DNA of 64,000 nt from Marinobacter sp. CHS3-4 (GTDB taxonomy: Bacteria > Pseudomonadota > Gammaproteobacteria > Pseudomonadales > Oleiphilaceae): contig NZ_JASGBJ010000001.1 in assembly GCF_030053415.1 (NCBI RefSeq), positions 186,001 through 250,000 of the forward strand, given 5' to 3'. Numbering within the stretch: position 1 is the first letter of the stretch; each line of letters opens with the position of its first letter. Of this stretch, positions 20,934 through 29,082 are shown one piece after another. The notes beneath the pieces are model-generated. The model saw only the letters and a program-made list of their open reading frames with translations, was not told the origin of the DNA and ran no database searches. The translations under genes and the position numbers were made by a program.

Positions 20934-22037
20934 CTACAGGCGCATGGGCATCACCACATAAAGACAGCGGCTGTCTTTTTCCGATTCGATCAACGCACTG
21001 CTGTTCGGATTGGCCAGGGTAATTTTCACCTGGTCATCGTCCAGCGCATTCATCACATCCACCAGATAGCCTACATTGAAACCGATCTGAAGGGATTCGC
21101 CCTGATACTCTACTGGCAGCGCGTCTTCGGCCTGTTCCTGATCCGGGTTGTTAGCGAATACGCCCAGTTCATTCGGCGCAAGATTCAGTCGAACCCCTCG
21201 AATATTTTCGTGAGAGAGAATACCTGCTCTCTGAAGGGTATTTTTTAGCGTTGCCCGGTCTGCCAGCACCACTTTATCGCCGCCTCTGGGGATCACCCGG
21301 TTGTAGTCCGGAAACTTGCCCTCAATCAGCTTGGACGTGAAGGTATAGGAACCGACAGTTGCTCTCAGGTGATTGTCACCGATCACCAGAGTAACAGGCG
21401 TGTCCACATCATCCAGCAACCGGGCAAGCTCCAGTACGCCTTTTCGGGGAACGATCACCTGGCGAAGTTCCGGGCAGCCGGTGTCCAGATCTTCATGAGC
21501 CATAGCCAGTCGATGACCATCAGTGGCGACCGTACGCACATGATCTTTATCCACCTCCAGCAACAAACCGTTCAAGTAATAACGAACGTCCTGCTGAGCC
21601 ATCGCAAATGCGGTCGCATCCAGCATGCGGCTGAGTTCTTTCTGAGGGAGCTCCAGGCGAAAGCTCTCTTCTTCATCTTCCACATTGGGAAAGTGCTCTG
21701 CCGGCAAGGTCGACAGAGTGAAATGGCTGGCACCACACCGCAGGTGCAGACGATCACCTTCCAGCGTTAATTCCAGCGGCGCTTCATCGCCAAGAGCTCG
21801 GGAAATGTCCGCAAGTTTGCGGGCAGGCACCGTAATACGGCCCGGCTGATCTACATGCACTGGCGTCACGCGGGCCACCAGTTCCACTTCCATATTGGTC
21901 CCGGTCAACGTGAGCGTATTGTCCTCCGCTACCAACAAGACGTTGGAAAGCACCGGCATGGTTTGTTTGCGTTCGACCACACCTGCAATCGACTGCAGGG
22001 GAGTCAGTAGGGATTCTCGACTGATCGTCAGTTTCAT
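20934..22037 (-). CDS. dnaN: DNA polymerase III sliding clamp (beta subunit)
   Basis: Dimeric ring clamp, 367 residues (E. coli 366). I chose ATG 22037 because MKLTISRESLLTPLQ aligns with the known N terminus; an upstream in-frame start would add 17 non-conserved residues. The C terminus ends in VVMPMRL, the conserved MPMRL. It lies 53 bp downstream of dnaA in the same operon and is followed by the ABC1 kinase gene. Confidence 0.98.
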   Translation of the reverse strand: MKLTISRESLLTPLQSIAGVVERKQTMPVLSNVLLVAEDNTLTLTGTNMEVELVARVTPVHVDQPGRITVPARKLADISRALGDEAPLELTLEGDRLHLRCGASHFTLSTLPAEHFPNVEDEEESFRLELPQKELSRMLDATAFAMAQQDVRYYLNGLLLEVDKDHVRTVATDGHRLAMAHEDLDTGCPELRQVIVPRKGVLELARLLDDVDTPVTLVIGDNHLRATVGSYTFTSKLIEGKFPDYNRVIPRGGDKVVLADRATLKNTLQRAGILSHENIRGVRLNLAPNELGVFANNPDQEQAEDALPVEYQGESLQIGFNVGYLVDVMNALDDDQVKITLANPNSSALIESEKDSRCLYVVMPMRL

Positions 22038-22090
22038 GGCACTCAGCATTCTTTTTCTGGACGGTGAATGAGTCTCTACCGCGACCAAAC

Positions 22091-23542
22091 TCAGGTCGTC
22101 AGCAGCCGCATAAAGTTCTGATAATCTTCCCGGATGCCCGGGTCTGTTTCCTGTAATTCAATAATTTTCTTGCAGGCGTGCAGTACGGTGGTGTGATCCC
22201 GCCCGCCAAACGCATCGCCGATTTCCGGCAGACTGTGATTGGTTAGTTCCTTGGCCAAAGACATGGCGACCTGGCGAGGCCGGGTAACAGTTCGGGTACG
22301 GCGCTTGGACAGCAGATCCGCCACTTTGATCTTGTAATACTCAGCGACCGTTCGCTGGATATTGTCGATACTGACTTGTTTTTCATGCAGTGCCAGCAAG
22401 TCTTTCAGACTCTCCCGGATAAAGGGAGGCGTAATCTCACTGCCCGTGAAGTGAGCATTCGCTATCACCAAACGAAGCGCCCCTTCAAGCTCTCTCACAT
22501 TGGACCGGATTTTCTGGGCAATGAAAAAGGCCGCCTCGCTGCTCAGTTTTACGTTCACCTGGTCGGCCTTTTTCATCAGGATCGCGACGCGGGTTTCCAG
22601 CTCCGGTGGCTCTACCATCACGGTCAGGCCCCAGCCAAAGCGCGATTTCAGACGCTCTTCCATGTCCACGATTTCCTTTGGAAACCGATCACAGGTCACG
22701 ATGACCTGTTGGCCACCTTCGAGCAAGGCATTGAAGGTGTGGAAAAACTCTTCCTGGGATCGTTCCTTGCGGGCAAAAAACTGAATATCGTCGATCAACA
22801 ACGCATCCACCGACCGATAGTAACGCTTGAATTCATTGATGGCGTTAAGCTGCAACGCCTTGACCATATCTGCCACAAACCGCTCGGAGCGAAGATAGGC
22901 CACTTTCGCGCGTGGATTGCGACGAACGATCTCGTTGCCGATGGCATGCATCAGGTGAGTCTTACCCAGACCAACGCCACCATACAGGAACAACGGGTTG
23001 TAGGCGCCGCCCGGATTCTCCGCCACCTGCATGGAAGCCGCCCGGGCCAGCTGGTTGGATTTACCCTCTACGAAGGTGTCGAACGTAAAGCCTTCGTTCA
23101 GAAAACTCTGGTGTTTGATATCGCCTTCCACCTGCACCGAGGGCCGATGACTGTTTCCCGGCGTTTTGGCAGTGGGTATCGCTACGGTCTCTGCAACACC
23201 CTTTTCCTCTTCCGTCACTTTCGTACTGACGGTTTCATGCTCAGGGGCATGACCGTTGGTTTTGGCATCGGAACGCACCACCAGATCCGCGCCGCTGGGC
23301 GCAGAACCCACCTTCATACCAACTCTGGGTGCCTGGCCACCTTCGAGGTCCTTCAGTACCTCTTCTATCCGCCGCAGGTATTTTTCATTGACCCAGTCCA
23401 TCACAAACCGGTTAGGCGCAAACAGCATAAGCTGGCCTTCCCGGTGATCGGATTGCAGGGGTCTTAACCAGGTGTTGAACTGCTGAGCAGGAAACTCATC
23501 CCGGAGCACTTCCAGACACTGATGCCAGAGCTTATTCGGCAC
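22091..23542 (-). CDS. dnaA: chromosomal replication initiator DnaA
   Basis: 483-residue AAA+ initiator that binds DnaA boxes and opens the origin. Domain I begins at [14 protein letters not shown]. The linker (~90-150) is low complexity. The AAA+ core has [17 protein letters not shown] (~185) and LLIDDIQFF. The C-terminal DNA-binding domain has [21 protein letters not shown] 23542 (VPNKLWHQ) matches family length and has GGAGG 10 bases upstream; the in-frame upstream start at 23569 would overlap that Shine-Dalgarno. A minus-strand promoter is at 23662-23689. Confidence 0.98.
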   Translation of the reverse strand: MPNKLWHQCLEVLRDEFPAQQFNTWLRPLQSDHREGQLMLFAPNRFVMDWVNEKYLRRIEEVLKDLEGGQAPRVGMKVGSAPSGADLVVRSDAKTNGHAPEHETVSTKVTEEEKGVAETVAIPTAKTPGNSHRPSVQVEGDIKHQSFLNEGFTFDTFVEGKSNQLARAASMQVAENPGGAYNPLFLYGGVGLGKTHLMHAIGNEIVRRNPRAKVAYLRSERFVADMVKALQLNAINEFKRYYRSVDALLIDDIQFFARKERSQEEFFHTFNALLEGGQQVIVTCDRFPKEIVDMEERLKSRFGWGLTVMVEPPELETRVAILMKKADQVNVKLSSEAAFFIAQKIRSNVRELEGALRLVIANAHFTGSEITPPFIRESLKDLLALHEKQVSIDNIQRTVAEYYKIKVADLLSKRRTRTVTRPRQVAMSLAKELTNHSLPEIGDAFGGRDHTTVLHACKKIIELQETDPGIREDYQNFMRLLTT

Positions 23543-24124
23543 GACAGTTTTGCCTCCAATGCCTAACAATGAAACGTCGATGCACGCAAAAGATCTCCAT
23601 GCAAAAGCTCGTCTTGGCTTCTGCCGCTTAAACCGTTAATCGTTGAAAATCGAGACCCGAAATTCTAACCCGCGGACCCGGTAAGTGAAAGGGGATAAAG
23701 CAAATAATAAACAGCCTGTGGAATTCTTTATGATTTATATTCAATATCTTACAGACTTACCTACAGGGTTGTGTACAGAAACTTTCTTAAATAAAGTTAT
23801 ACACAGCCCCCTGTGTGTGCACCGCAATAAACCCTGTGAAGAACTCAGAAAACTTTGGTGGATAAATCCCTCTTTTTCACCATCACCGATTTATCCCCAA
23901 TCCCTGCGACACTCATCCACAAGGCTCATGCAGGTTTCTGAACAACCTTGTGATTGTCCTAACTAACTCATTTTTATCGGCTTATTTTGCTTACCCACAG
24001 AAATAGCCTTCCCTAATAACAGTAATAATAAATCCTTAAAGAATTAAAAAACCCCTAATGAATCTATTACGCCTCACCGATTCTGACGACAACCGACGAC
24101 CATTGCAGACAACGGCGTTTAACC
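23543..24124. other. oriC: dnaA-rpmH intergenic region, candidate replication origin
   Basis: No gene is supported here. DnaA-box-like 9-mers (at most one mismatch to TTATCCACA) occur at 23797-23805 (TTATACACA), 23857-23865 (minus strand, TTATCCACC), 23891-23899 (TTATCCCCA), 23913-23921 (TCATCCACA) and 23991-23999 (TTACCCACA). AT-rich stretches flank the cluster (23701-23760 and 24001-24060, about 27% GC each). Genes on both sides point away from it, as expected for bidirectional replication. Pseudomonad origins lie in this position. Confidence 0.75.
23662..23689 (-). promoter_or_regulatory. promoter of dnaA-dnaN
   Basis: On the minus strand TTCACT (23689-23684), a 16-base spacer and TAGAAT (23667-23662). 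It is the best promoter-like match in front of dnaA; the leader would be about 115 nt. Confidence 0.5.
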
Positions 24125-24125
24125 A

Positions 24126-24154
24126 TTGAATTCCGACGCCGCATTGCATAGAAT
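24126..24154 (+). promoter_or_regulatory. promoter of rpmH-rnpA
   Basis: TTGAAT (24126-24131), a 17-base spacer and TAGAAT (24149-24154), about 75 bases before the rpmH ATG. Both hexamers are near consensus. Confidence 0.75.
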
Positions 24155-24227
24155 GCCGCTCCTGTTTTGGCTGTTCATTTTCCAGCCAACGGATGAATTT
24201 TTAAACTCGTACTGTGAGATCGACATC

Positions 24228-24362
24228 ATGAAAAGAACGTTTCAACCAAGCGTACTGAAGCGTAAGCGCGTACACGGTTTTCGTGCTCGCATGGCAACAG
24301 CGAACGGCCGCAAAGTTATCTCGCGTCGTCGTGCCAAAGGCCGTGCCCGTCTGTCTGCGTAA
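24228..24362 (+). CDS. rpmH: 50S ribosomal protein L34
   Basis: 44-residue, highly basic L34 ([20 protein letters not shown] then ARLSA), the standard length. The ATG at 24228 is chosen by family alignment; an upstream in-frame ATG at 24126 overlaps the -35 element and is rejected. It is first in the rpmH-rnpA-yidD-yidC cluster, on the opposite strand to dnaA. Confidence 0.98.
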   Translation: MKRTFQPSVLKRKRVHGFRARMATANGRKVISRRRAKGRARLSA

Positions 24363-24377
24363 CGCACAGCTTGCCTG

Positions 24378-24785
24378 ATGGAGGCTTTGAGCTTTCCCAA
24401 ATCGTCGCGTCTGTTGACCCCTCGGGATTACGCCAAAGTCTTCGACAACGTCCAGATCAGGGTTCCACACCGGAATTTCCTGATTCTGGCCACGTCGAAC
24501 GATCAGGGACACGCCAGAATTGGACTGGTTTTCTCGAAGAAAAACCTGAAGCTGGCGGTTCAAAGGAATCGCGTAAAACGACGGGTTCGGGAAACCTTCA
24601 GACATCAGACTGACTTTCCCGCGTTAGACATCGTTGTTCTGGGAAGACGAGGCCTGGCAGATATCGACAATGCGGTGTTGAATGAACTTCTGGACGAGCT
24701 CTGGTCCAGACTTAGACGAAAACACCGACATTCCACCAGCACGGTGACCAACGAGCAACCGGCATCCACGAAAGGACGGGGTTAA
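24378..24785 (+). CDS. rnpA: ribonuclease P protein component
   Basis: 135-residue basic protein subunit of RNase P that helps the RNA subunit mature tRNA 5' ends. The signature [18 protein letters not shown] is at ~57-75. The C-terminal ~20 residues are a polar extension. It starts 15 bp after rpmH, and its TAA overlaps the yidD ATG (TAATG), implying translational coupling. Confidence 0.97.
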   Translation: MEALSFPKSSRLLTPRDYAKVFDNVQIRVPHRNFLILATSNDQGHARIGLVFSKKNLKLAVQRNRVKRRVRETFRHQTDFPALDIVVLGRRGLADIDNAVLNELLDELWSRLRRKHRHSTSTVTNEQPASTKGRG

Positions 24786-25075
24786 TGCGCAAATTGTTGC
24801 TCCTGCCCATTCGCTTCTACCAGTACGCCATCAGCCCAATGATGGCCAGCCACTGCCGATATCATCCAACCTGCTCCCAGTACGCCGTTGAAGCCATCTC
24901 CTACCATGGTGGAATAAAAGGACTTTTTCTCGCGATTAAACGGCTTCTGAGGTGTCATCCCTGGACCGAAGGCGGTTATGATCCGGTACCGGGCACCGAT
25001 GTTCGTGCCGAGTCGCCCTCTGCTTGCTGCGAGCCGGCTAGCCAAACCCATATTCCCAACCAGACAAAACGTTAA
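24785..25075 (+). CDS. yidD: membrane protein insertion efficiency factor YidD
   Basis: 96-residue small protein that aids YidC-mediated insertion. The motif [10 protein letters not shown] then [15 protein letters not shown] and the C-terminal [14 protein letters not shown] are diagnostic. The start overlaps the rnpA stop by one base, and the stop lies four bases before yidC. Confidence 0.96.
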   Translation: MRKLLLLPIRFYQYAISPMMASHCRYHPTCSQYAVEAISYHGGIKGLFLAIKRLLRCHPWTEGGYDPVPGTDVRAESPSACCEPASQTHIPNQTKR

Positions 25076-25079
25076 GTGT

Positions 25080-26801
25080 ATGGATATTCAACGCATTGTG
25101 ATTTATGCCGGCCTCGCGATTGTCAGTTATCTGATGATACTGGCCTGGAACGAAGACTATAACCAACCACAAACCAACCAGGTTGCGGAACAGACCCAGG
25201 CCATATCTCCTTCTGGCGACGCCGATAATCTGACGCTTCCGACATCGGACTCTCAGGCATCCACAACAAATGGTGGAACGGCGGGTGAAGAATTTTCAAC
25301 GCCGGAAGATGGCAGTGAACTTCAAGCCAGCACCACTGCAGATGCAGAGGCTAGCGATCAGCTGATTACCGTCACTACGGATGTCTATGAGCTGACCATC
25401 GACCGGGTTGGCGGCAATCTCATTGGCGCTTCCCTACTCCAGTACGATCGTTCTCTGGACAGTGAACAATCCTTGCGGCTGCTAACCAATACCAGCAAGC
25501 GCACCTACATCATGGAAAGCGGGTTAATCGGAAAAGACGGCGTTGATAGTCGCAAGAATGGCAGTGCTCCAGTCTATTCCGCAGAAGCCAGCGAGTACGT
25601 TCTGAGTGAAGGTGAAGACTCACTGACCGTGAACCTGCAGTTGACCACGGATCAAGGCGTCGAAATCACCAAGCAATATGAGTTTGCTCGCGATAGCTAT
25701 GAAATTGACGTCCGCTACCTGATCAACAACCAGTCAGGAGAACACTGGCAGGCCAATATGACCGGTAAGATTGTCCGCGATCAGGCACCTGACCCAACCG
25801 CACAGACCAGTCTGGGCATCCGGGCCTATCTCGGCATGGTCATTAGCTCTTCAGAAGACCCTTACGAGAAATACGATTTCGAAGACTTGAGGGAAAATCC
25901 AGTCAACCGTTCCGTGACCAACGGCTGGTTGGCGTTTTTGCAACACTACTTCCTGTCAGCCTGGGTGCCGGAACAAGGACAGGCGGCTCAGTTCCAGAGC
26001 ACCCAACGCGGCAACCTCTACGTCATGGGGTTCGTGTATCCGGCGACCAAAGTGGCACCGGGAGAAACCGGTGAAGTTACGGCCCGCGCCTACGTTGGTC
26101 CCAAGATCATTGAACGACTGGAAAACATTGCCCCGAACCTGGATCGAACCGTGGACTTCGGCTGGTTGTTCTTTATCGCTCTGCCACTGTTTATCGTGCT
26201 GGACTGGTTCTACGGCCTGGTAGGAAACTGGGGCGTGGCGATCATTTTGCTGACGGTTCTGGTGAAAGCGGTCTTCTTCAAGCTCTCGGCCACCAGCTAT
26301 CGTTCCATGGCAAAAATGCGAGCCGTTGCGCCCCAACTGACGCGACTCAAAGAGCTTTACGGGGATGATCGCCAGCGCATGTCCCAGGAAATGATGGCGC
26401 TGTACAAGAAAGAGAAGATCAATCCTCTGGGTGGCTGCTTGCCCATCCTGGTACAGATGCCGGTCTTTATCTCGCTGTATTGGGTTCTGTTTGAAAGTGT
26501 GCAGTTGCGTCATGCGCCGTTCATGCTGTGGATCAATGACCTGTCGGTGATGGACCCGTACTTCATTCTGCCGCTGTTGATGGGCGCCAGCATGATGCTG
26601 CAAATGAGCCTGAACCCAACACCACCGGATCCCATGCAGGCCAAGATCATGAAGATGATGCCTGTGATCTTTACGGTATTTTTCCTCTGGTTCCCGGCTG
26701 GTCTGGTACTCTACTGGCTGACCAACAACATTCTGTCTATTGCCCAGCAGTGGTACATTACTCGCAAGATCGAAGCAGAAGTTGCTGCGAAGAAGAGCTG
26801 A
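25080..26801 (+). CDS. yidC: membrane protein insertase YidC
   Basis: 573-residue inner-membrane insertase. The N-terminal transmembrane helix is MDIQRIVIYAGLAIVSYLM. A large periplasmic domain (~60-340) is preceded by a Ser/Thr/Glu-rich linker. The conserved 60KD_IMP core follows from ~365, including the loop MSQEMMALYKKEKINPLGGC and the hydrophobic segments after it. ATG 25080 was chosen because it starts the helix; an upstream in-frame ATG (24978) runs through yidD and is rejected. The positively charged tail is typical. Confidence 0.97.
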   Translation: MDIQRIVIYAGLAIVSYLMILAWNEDYNQPQTNQVAEQTQAISPSGDADNLTLPTSDSQASTTNGGTAGEEFSTPEDGSELQASTTADAEASDQLITVTTDVYELTIDRVGGNLIGASLLQYDRSLDSEQSLRLLTNTSKRTYIMESGLIGKDGVDSRKNGSAPVYSAEASEYVLSEGEDSLTVNLQLTTDQGVEITKQYEFARDSYEIDVRYLINNQSGEHWQANMTGKIVRDQAPDPTAQTSLGIRAYLGMVISSSEDPYEKYDFEDLRENPVNRSVTNGWLAFLQHYFLSAWVPEQGQAAQFQSTQRGNLYVMGFVYPATKVAPGETGEVTARAYVGPKIIERLENIAPNLDRTVDFGWLFFIALPLFIVLDWFYGLVGNWGVAIILLTVLVKAVFFKLSATSYRSMAKMRAVAPQLTRLKELYGDDRQRMSQEMMALYKKEKINPLGGCLPILVQMPVFISLYWVLFESVQLRHAPFMLWINDLSVMDPYFILPLLMGASMMLQMSLNPTPPDPMQAKIMKMMPVIFTVFFLWFPAGLVLYWLTNNILSIAQQWYITRKIEAEVAAKKS

Positions 26802-26830
26802 TTAGTCTCAGCCAGAACCTTCGTTGTATT

Positions 26831-26861
26831 CAGAGGCTCCTATTGGGAGCCTCTGTCGTTT
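26831..26861 (+). terminator. hairpin between yidC and mnmE (possible attenuator)
   Basis: CAGAGGCTCC (26831-26840) pairs perfectly with GGAGCCTCTG (26846-26855); the trailing TCGTTT is an imperfect T-run. It sits 16 bases before the mnmE ATG and may lower readthrough. Confidence 0.55.
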
Positions 26862-26876
26862 CAGGACCCGACGTTT

Positions 26877-28244
26877 ATGTTCAGTGCCAACGACACGATC
26901 GCGGCTATCGCCACCGCCCCCGGCCAATCCGGCGTGGGTATTGTGCGCGTCTCCGGCCCTCAGGCCAGTGCCATTGCCGAAACCATACTGGGCTTCATTC
27001 CCCGGCCCCGATACGCTCACTATGGACCTTTCTACGATCCCGACGGTGAATTGATCGACGAAGGTATTGCTCTGTATTTCCCCAACCCGCATTCATTTAC
27101 AGGCGAGGATGTACTGGAGTTGCAAGGGCATGGCGGTACCGTGATCATGGACATGCTGTTGCGGCTGGCCTGTGATCTGGGTGCGCGATTGGCAAGACCA
27201 GGTGAGTTCTCCGAACGGGCATTCCTGAACGATAAACTCGATCTTGCTCAGGCCGAAGCTATCGCCGACTTGATTGAAAGCAGCTCGGAACAGGCAGCGC
27301 GCTGTGCCGTTCGGTCACTTCAGGGCGCTTTTTCCCGGCGAATTGACGCCCTGGTAGAGGCAGTGACTCATTTGCGCATTTACGTCGAGGCGGCTATCGA
27401 CTTCCCTGAGGAAGAGATTGATTTCCTGGCCGACGGCAAAGTGGCCAATGATCTGAAACAGCTGTTGCTGGATCTGGACGACATTCTGGCGGAAGCCCAG
27501 CAGGGTTCGATTCTTCGTGAAGGCATGAAGGTGGTGATCGCGGGCCGACCCAACGCCGGAAAATCCAGCCTGCTTAATGCCCTGGCCGGGCGAGAAGCAG
27601 CCATCGTAACGGCCGTGGAAGGTACCACCCGCGATGTATTGCGAGAACATATCCATATAGACGGTATGCCCCTGCATATTATTGATACCGCAGGATTGCG
27701 GGACAGCCCGGACGAAGTGGAACAAATCGGCATTGCCCGGGCCTGGGACGAGATTCGCGAAGCGGATCGAATTCTGCTAATGGTGGATGCCACCACCACC
27801 GATGGCACAGAACCCCATGATTTATGGCCCGATTTCATCGATCAGTTGCCGCCCGAGGCGCCACTGACGGTGATTCGCAACAAGGTGGACCTGACCGGCG
27901 AAACCGTGGGTTTCGAGCAGAAGGGTGACCATGCCCCGGTGATCAGGATCGCGGCGCGGTCGGCAGAAGGTCTTGAAGACCTCAGAGATCATCTGAAAGC
28001 CTGTATGGGGTTTGCCAGCACCACCGAAGGCGGTTTTCTGGCCCGTCGCAGGCACCTGGATGCCCTGGAACGAGCAAAGGCTGCCATGAGGCAGGGTGAA
28101 GACCAGCTACAAGGCTATGGCGCAGGAGAGTTGCTGGCTGAGGATCTGCGCGCCGCACAGGATGCACTGGGCGAGATCACTGGAGCGATGACTCCGGATG
28201 ATCTGTTGGGGAAAATTTTCAGCAGCTTCTGTATTGGAAAATAG
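26877..28244 (+). CDS. mnmE: tRNA modification GTPase MnmE
   Basis: 455-residue GTPase that, with MnmG, makes the cmnm5 modification at the wobble U34 of several tRNAs. The N-terminal folate-binding domain starts [19 protein letters not shown]. The G domain has [15 protein letters not shown] (~222), DTAGLRDS (G3) and NKVD (G4). It ends with the invariant CIGK. The stop lies two bases before the lipoprotein gene. Confidence 0.98.
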   Translation: MFSANDTIAAIATAPGQSGVGIVRVSGPQASAIAETILGFIPRPRYAHYGPFYDPDGELIDEGIALYFPNPHSFTGEDVLELQGHGGTVIMDMLLRLACDLGARLARPGEFSERAFLNDKLDLAQAEAIADLIESSSEQAARCAVRSLQGAFSRRIDALVEAVTHLRIYVEAAIDFPEEEIDFLADGKVANDLKQLLLDLDDILAEAQQGSILREGMKVVIAGRPNAGKSSLLNALAGREAAIVTAVEGTTRDVLREHIHIDGMPLHIIDTAGLRDSPDEVEQIGIARAWDEIREADRILLMVDATTTDGTEPHDLWPDFIDQLPPEAPLTVIRNKVDLTGETVGFEQKGDHAPVIRIAARSAEGLEDLRDHLKACMGFASTTEGGFLARRRHLDALERAKAAMRQGEDQLQGYGAGELLAEDLRAAQDALGEITGAMTPDDLLGKIFSSFCIGK

Positions 28245-28246
28245 CG

Positions 28247-29059
28247 ATGTACCGTTCACTGCTCTTTGTCTTCAGTGTCTTTCTTCTCCACGGTTGTTCA
28301 AGCGTCATTTACCAACCTGCTCCCGAGCAGGAGCCGAAGCCCGAGTCCAACACCCAACCAGCGAAATCCTTCGATCAGGAGCGAGCTGCGCTTTTCGATC
28401 AGCCGTACATTGACCCGCTGACTGATTATCTGATCGAACACAGCGGTGACGCCGCCAGGGCCGAGCTGCTGGATCAGGTCCGTGAGGAACGGGACAGACG
28501 GTGCAAGGAAGTGGCCCGCCAATTCTCCGAGGAGCCGGCAACACCCCGGGTACTGGCTCGGTTCAATGCCGGCTACGCCTACTCTTGCCCGGAGCAGGTC
28601 GCGGCGTTTGAATCACGGGTTGATCAACAGCAGGCATCGGAAGACACCACTGACACACAAGACACCACCGATGTGACCACCGACCCCAAAGCTCGAAAGC
28701 CCACTGACCAGGCTCTGAGTGATTGCTACCTGCTGACCACCATTCGAAATTTCAGCGCCGCCCGTGAGGCCTGCCGCGTTCCCGCGCAAGAGGGGGACAA
28801 TCGCGCCCAGGCTAACATGGCCTTAGTGACCCATGCGTTCGAGGAATACGGCGTTGCTCGCCAATGGGCAGAAAAGGCCGCCGACCGGTCTGGGCAGGCT
28901 GCTTTTCTACTGGGAGAAATCTACGCCAAAGGACAGGGCGTCAACCGAAACCGGGATCAGGCCGTACATTGGTACAGCGAAGCCATAGAACTGGGGCACG
29001 AACCCGCACAGGAAGCTCTGGACCAGTATCGCGATTCGATCGCTGACGAGGGCACCTGA
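28247..29059 (+). CDS. outer-membrane-type lipoprotein with Sel1/TPR-like repeats
   Basis: 270 residues. The signal peptide ends in the lipobox LLHGC (Cys17). After the lipidated cysteine comes a Pro/Glu-rich linker, a mixed-charge region, an Asp/Thr-rich spacer (~128-145), and a C-terminal repeat area (~165-255). There LLGEIYAKGQGVNRNRDQAVHWYSEA is cut by length limits only in part; its key features are the LG-x-Y-x-x-G-x-G-V and A-x-x-WY-x-x-A pattern of Sel1 repeats. It follows mnmE with a 2-bp gap and probably shares its mRNA. Function is unknown. Confidence 0.75.
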   Translation: MYRSLLFVFSVFLLHGCSSVIYQPAPEQEPKPESNTQPAKSFDQERAALFDQPYIDPLTDYLIEHSGDAARAELLDQVREERDRRCKEVARQFSEEPATPRVLARFNAGYAYSCPEQVAAFESRVDQQQASEDTTDTQDTTDVTTDPKARKPTDQALSDCYLLTTIRNFSAAREACRVPAQEGDNRAQANMALVTHAFEEYGVARQWAEKAADRSGQAAFLLGEIYAKGQGVNRNRDQAVHWYSEAIELGHEPAQEALDQYRDSIADEGT

Positions 29060-29082
29060 CCAACCATTCAGGGAAATCATTC

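Noticed and set aside
22376..23467. 363-codon open frame opposite dnaA
   Set aside because: Shadow of dnaA; no ribosome site or family resemblance.
23685..23966. 93-codon frame in the dnaA-rpmH gap
   Set aside because: It runs through the DnaA-box cluster, lacks a ribosome site and has no recognisable sequence; origin function explains the region better.
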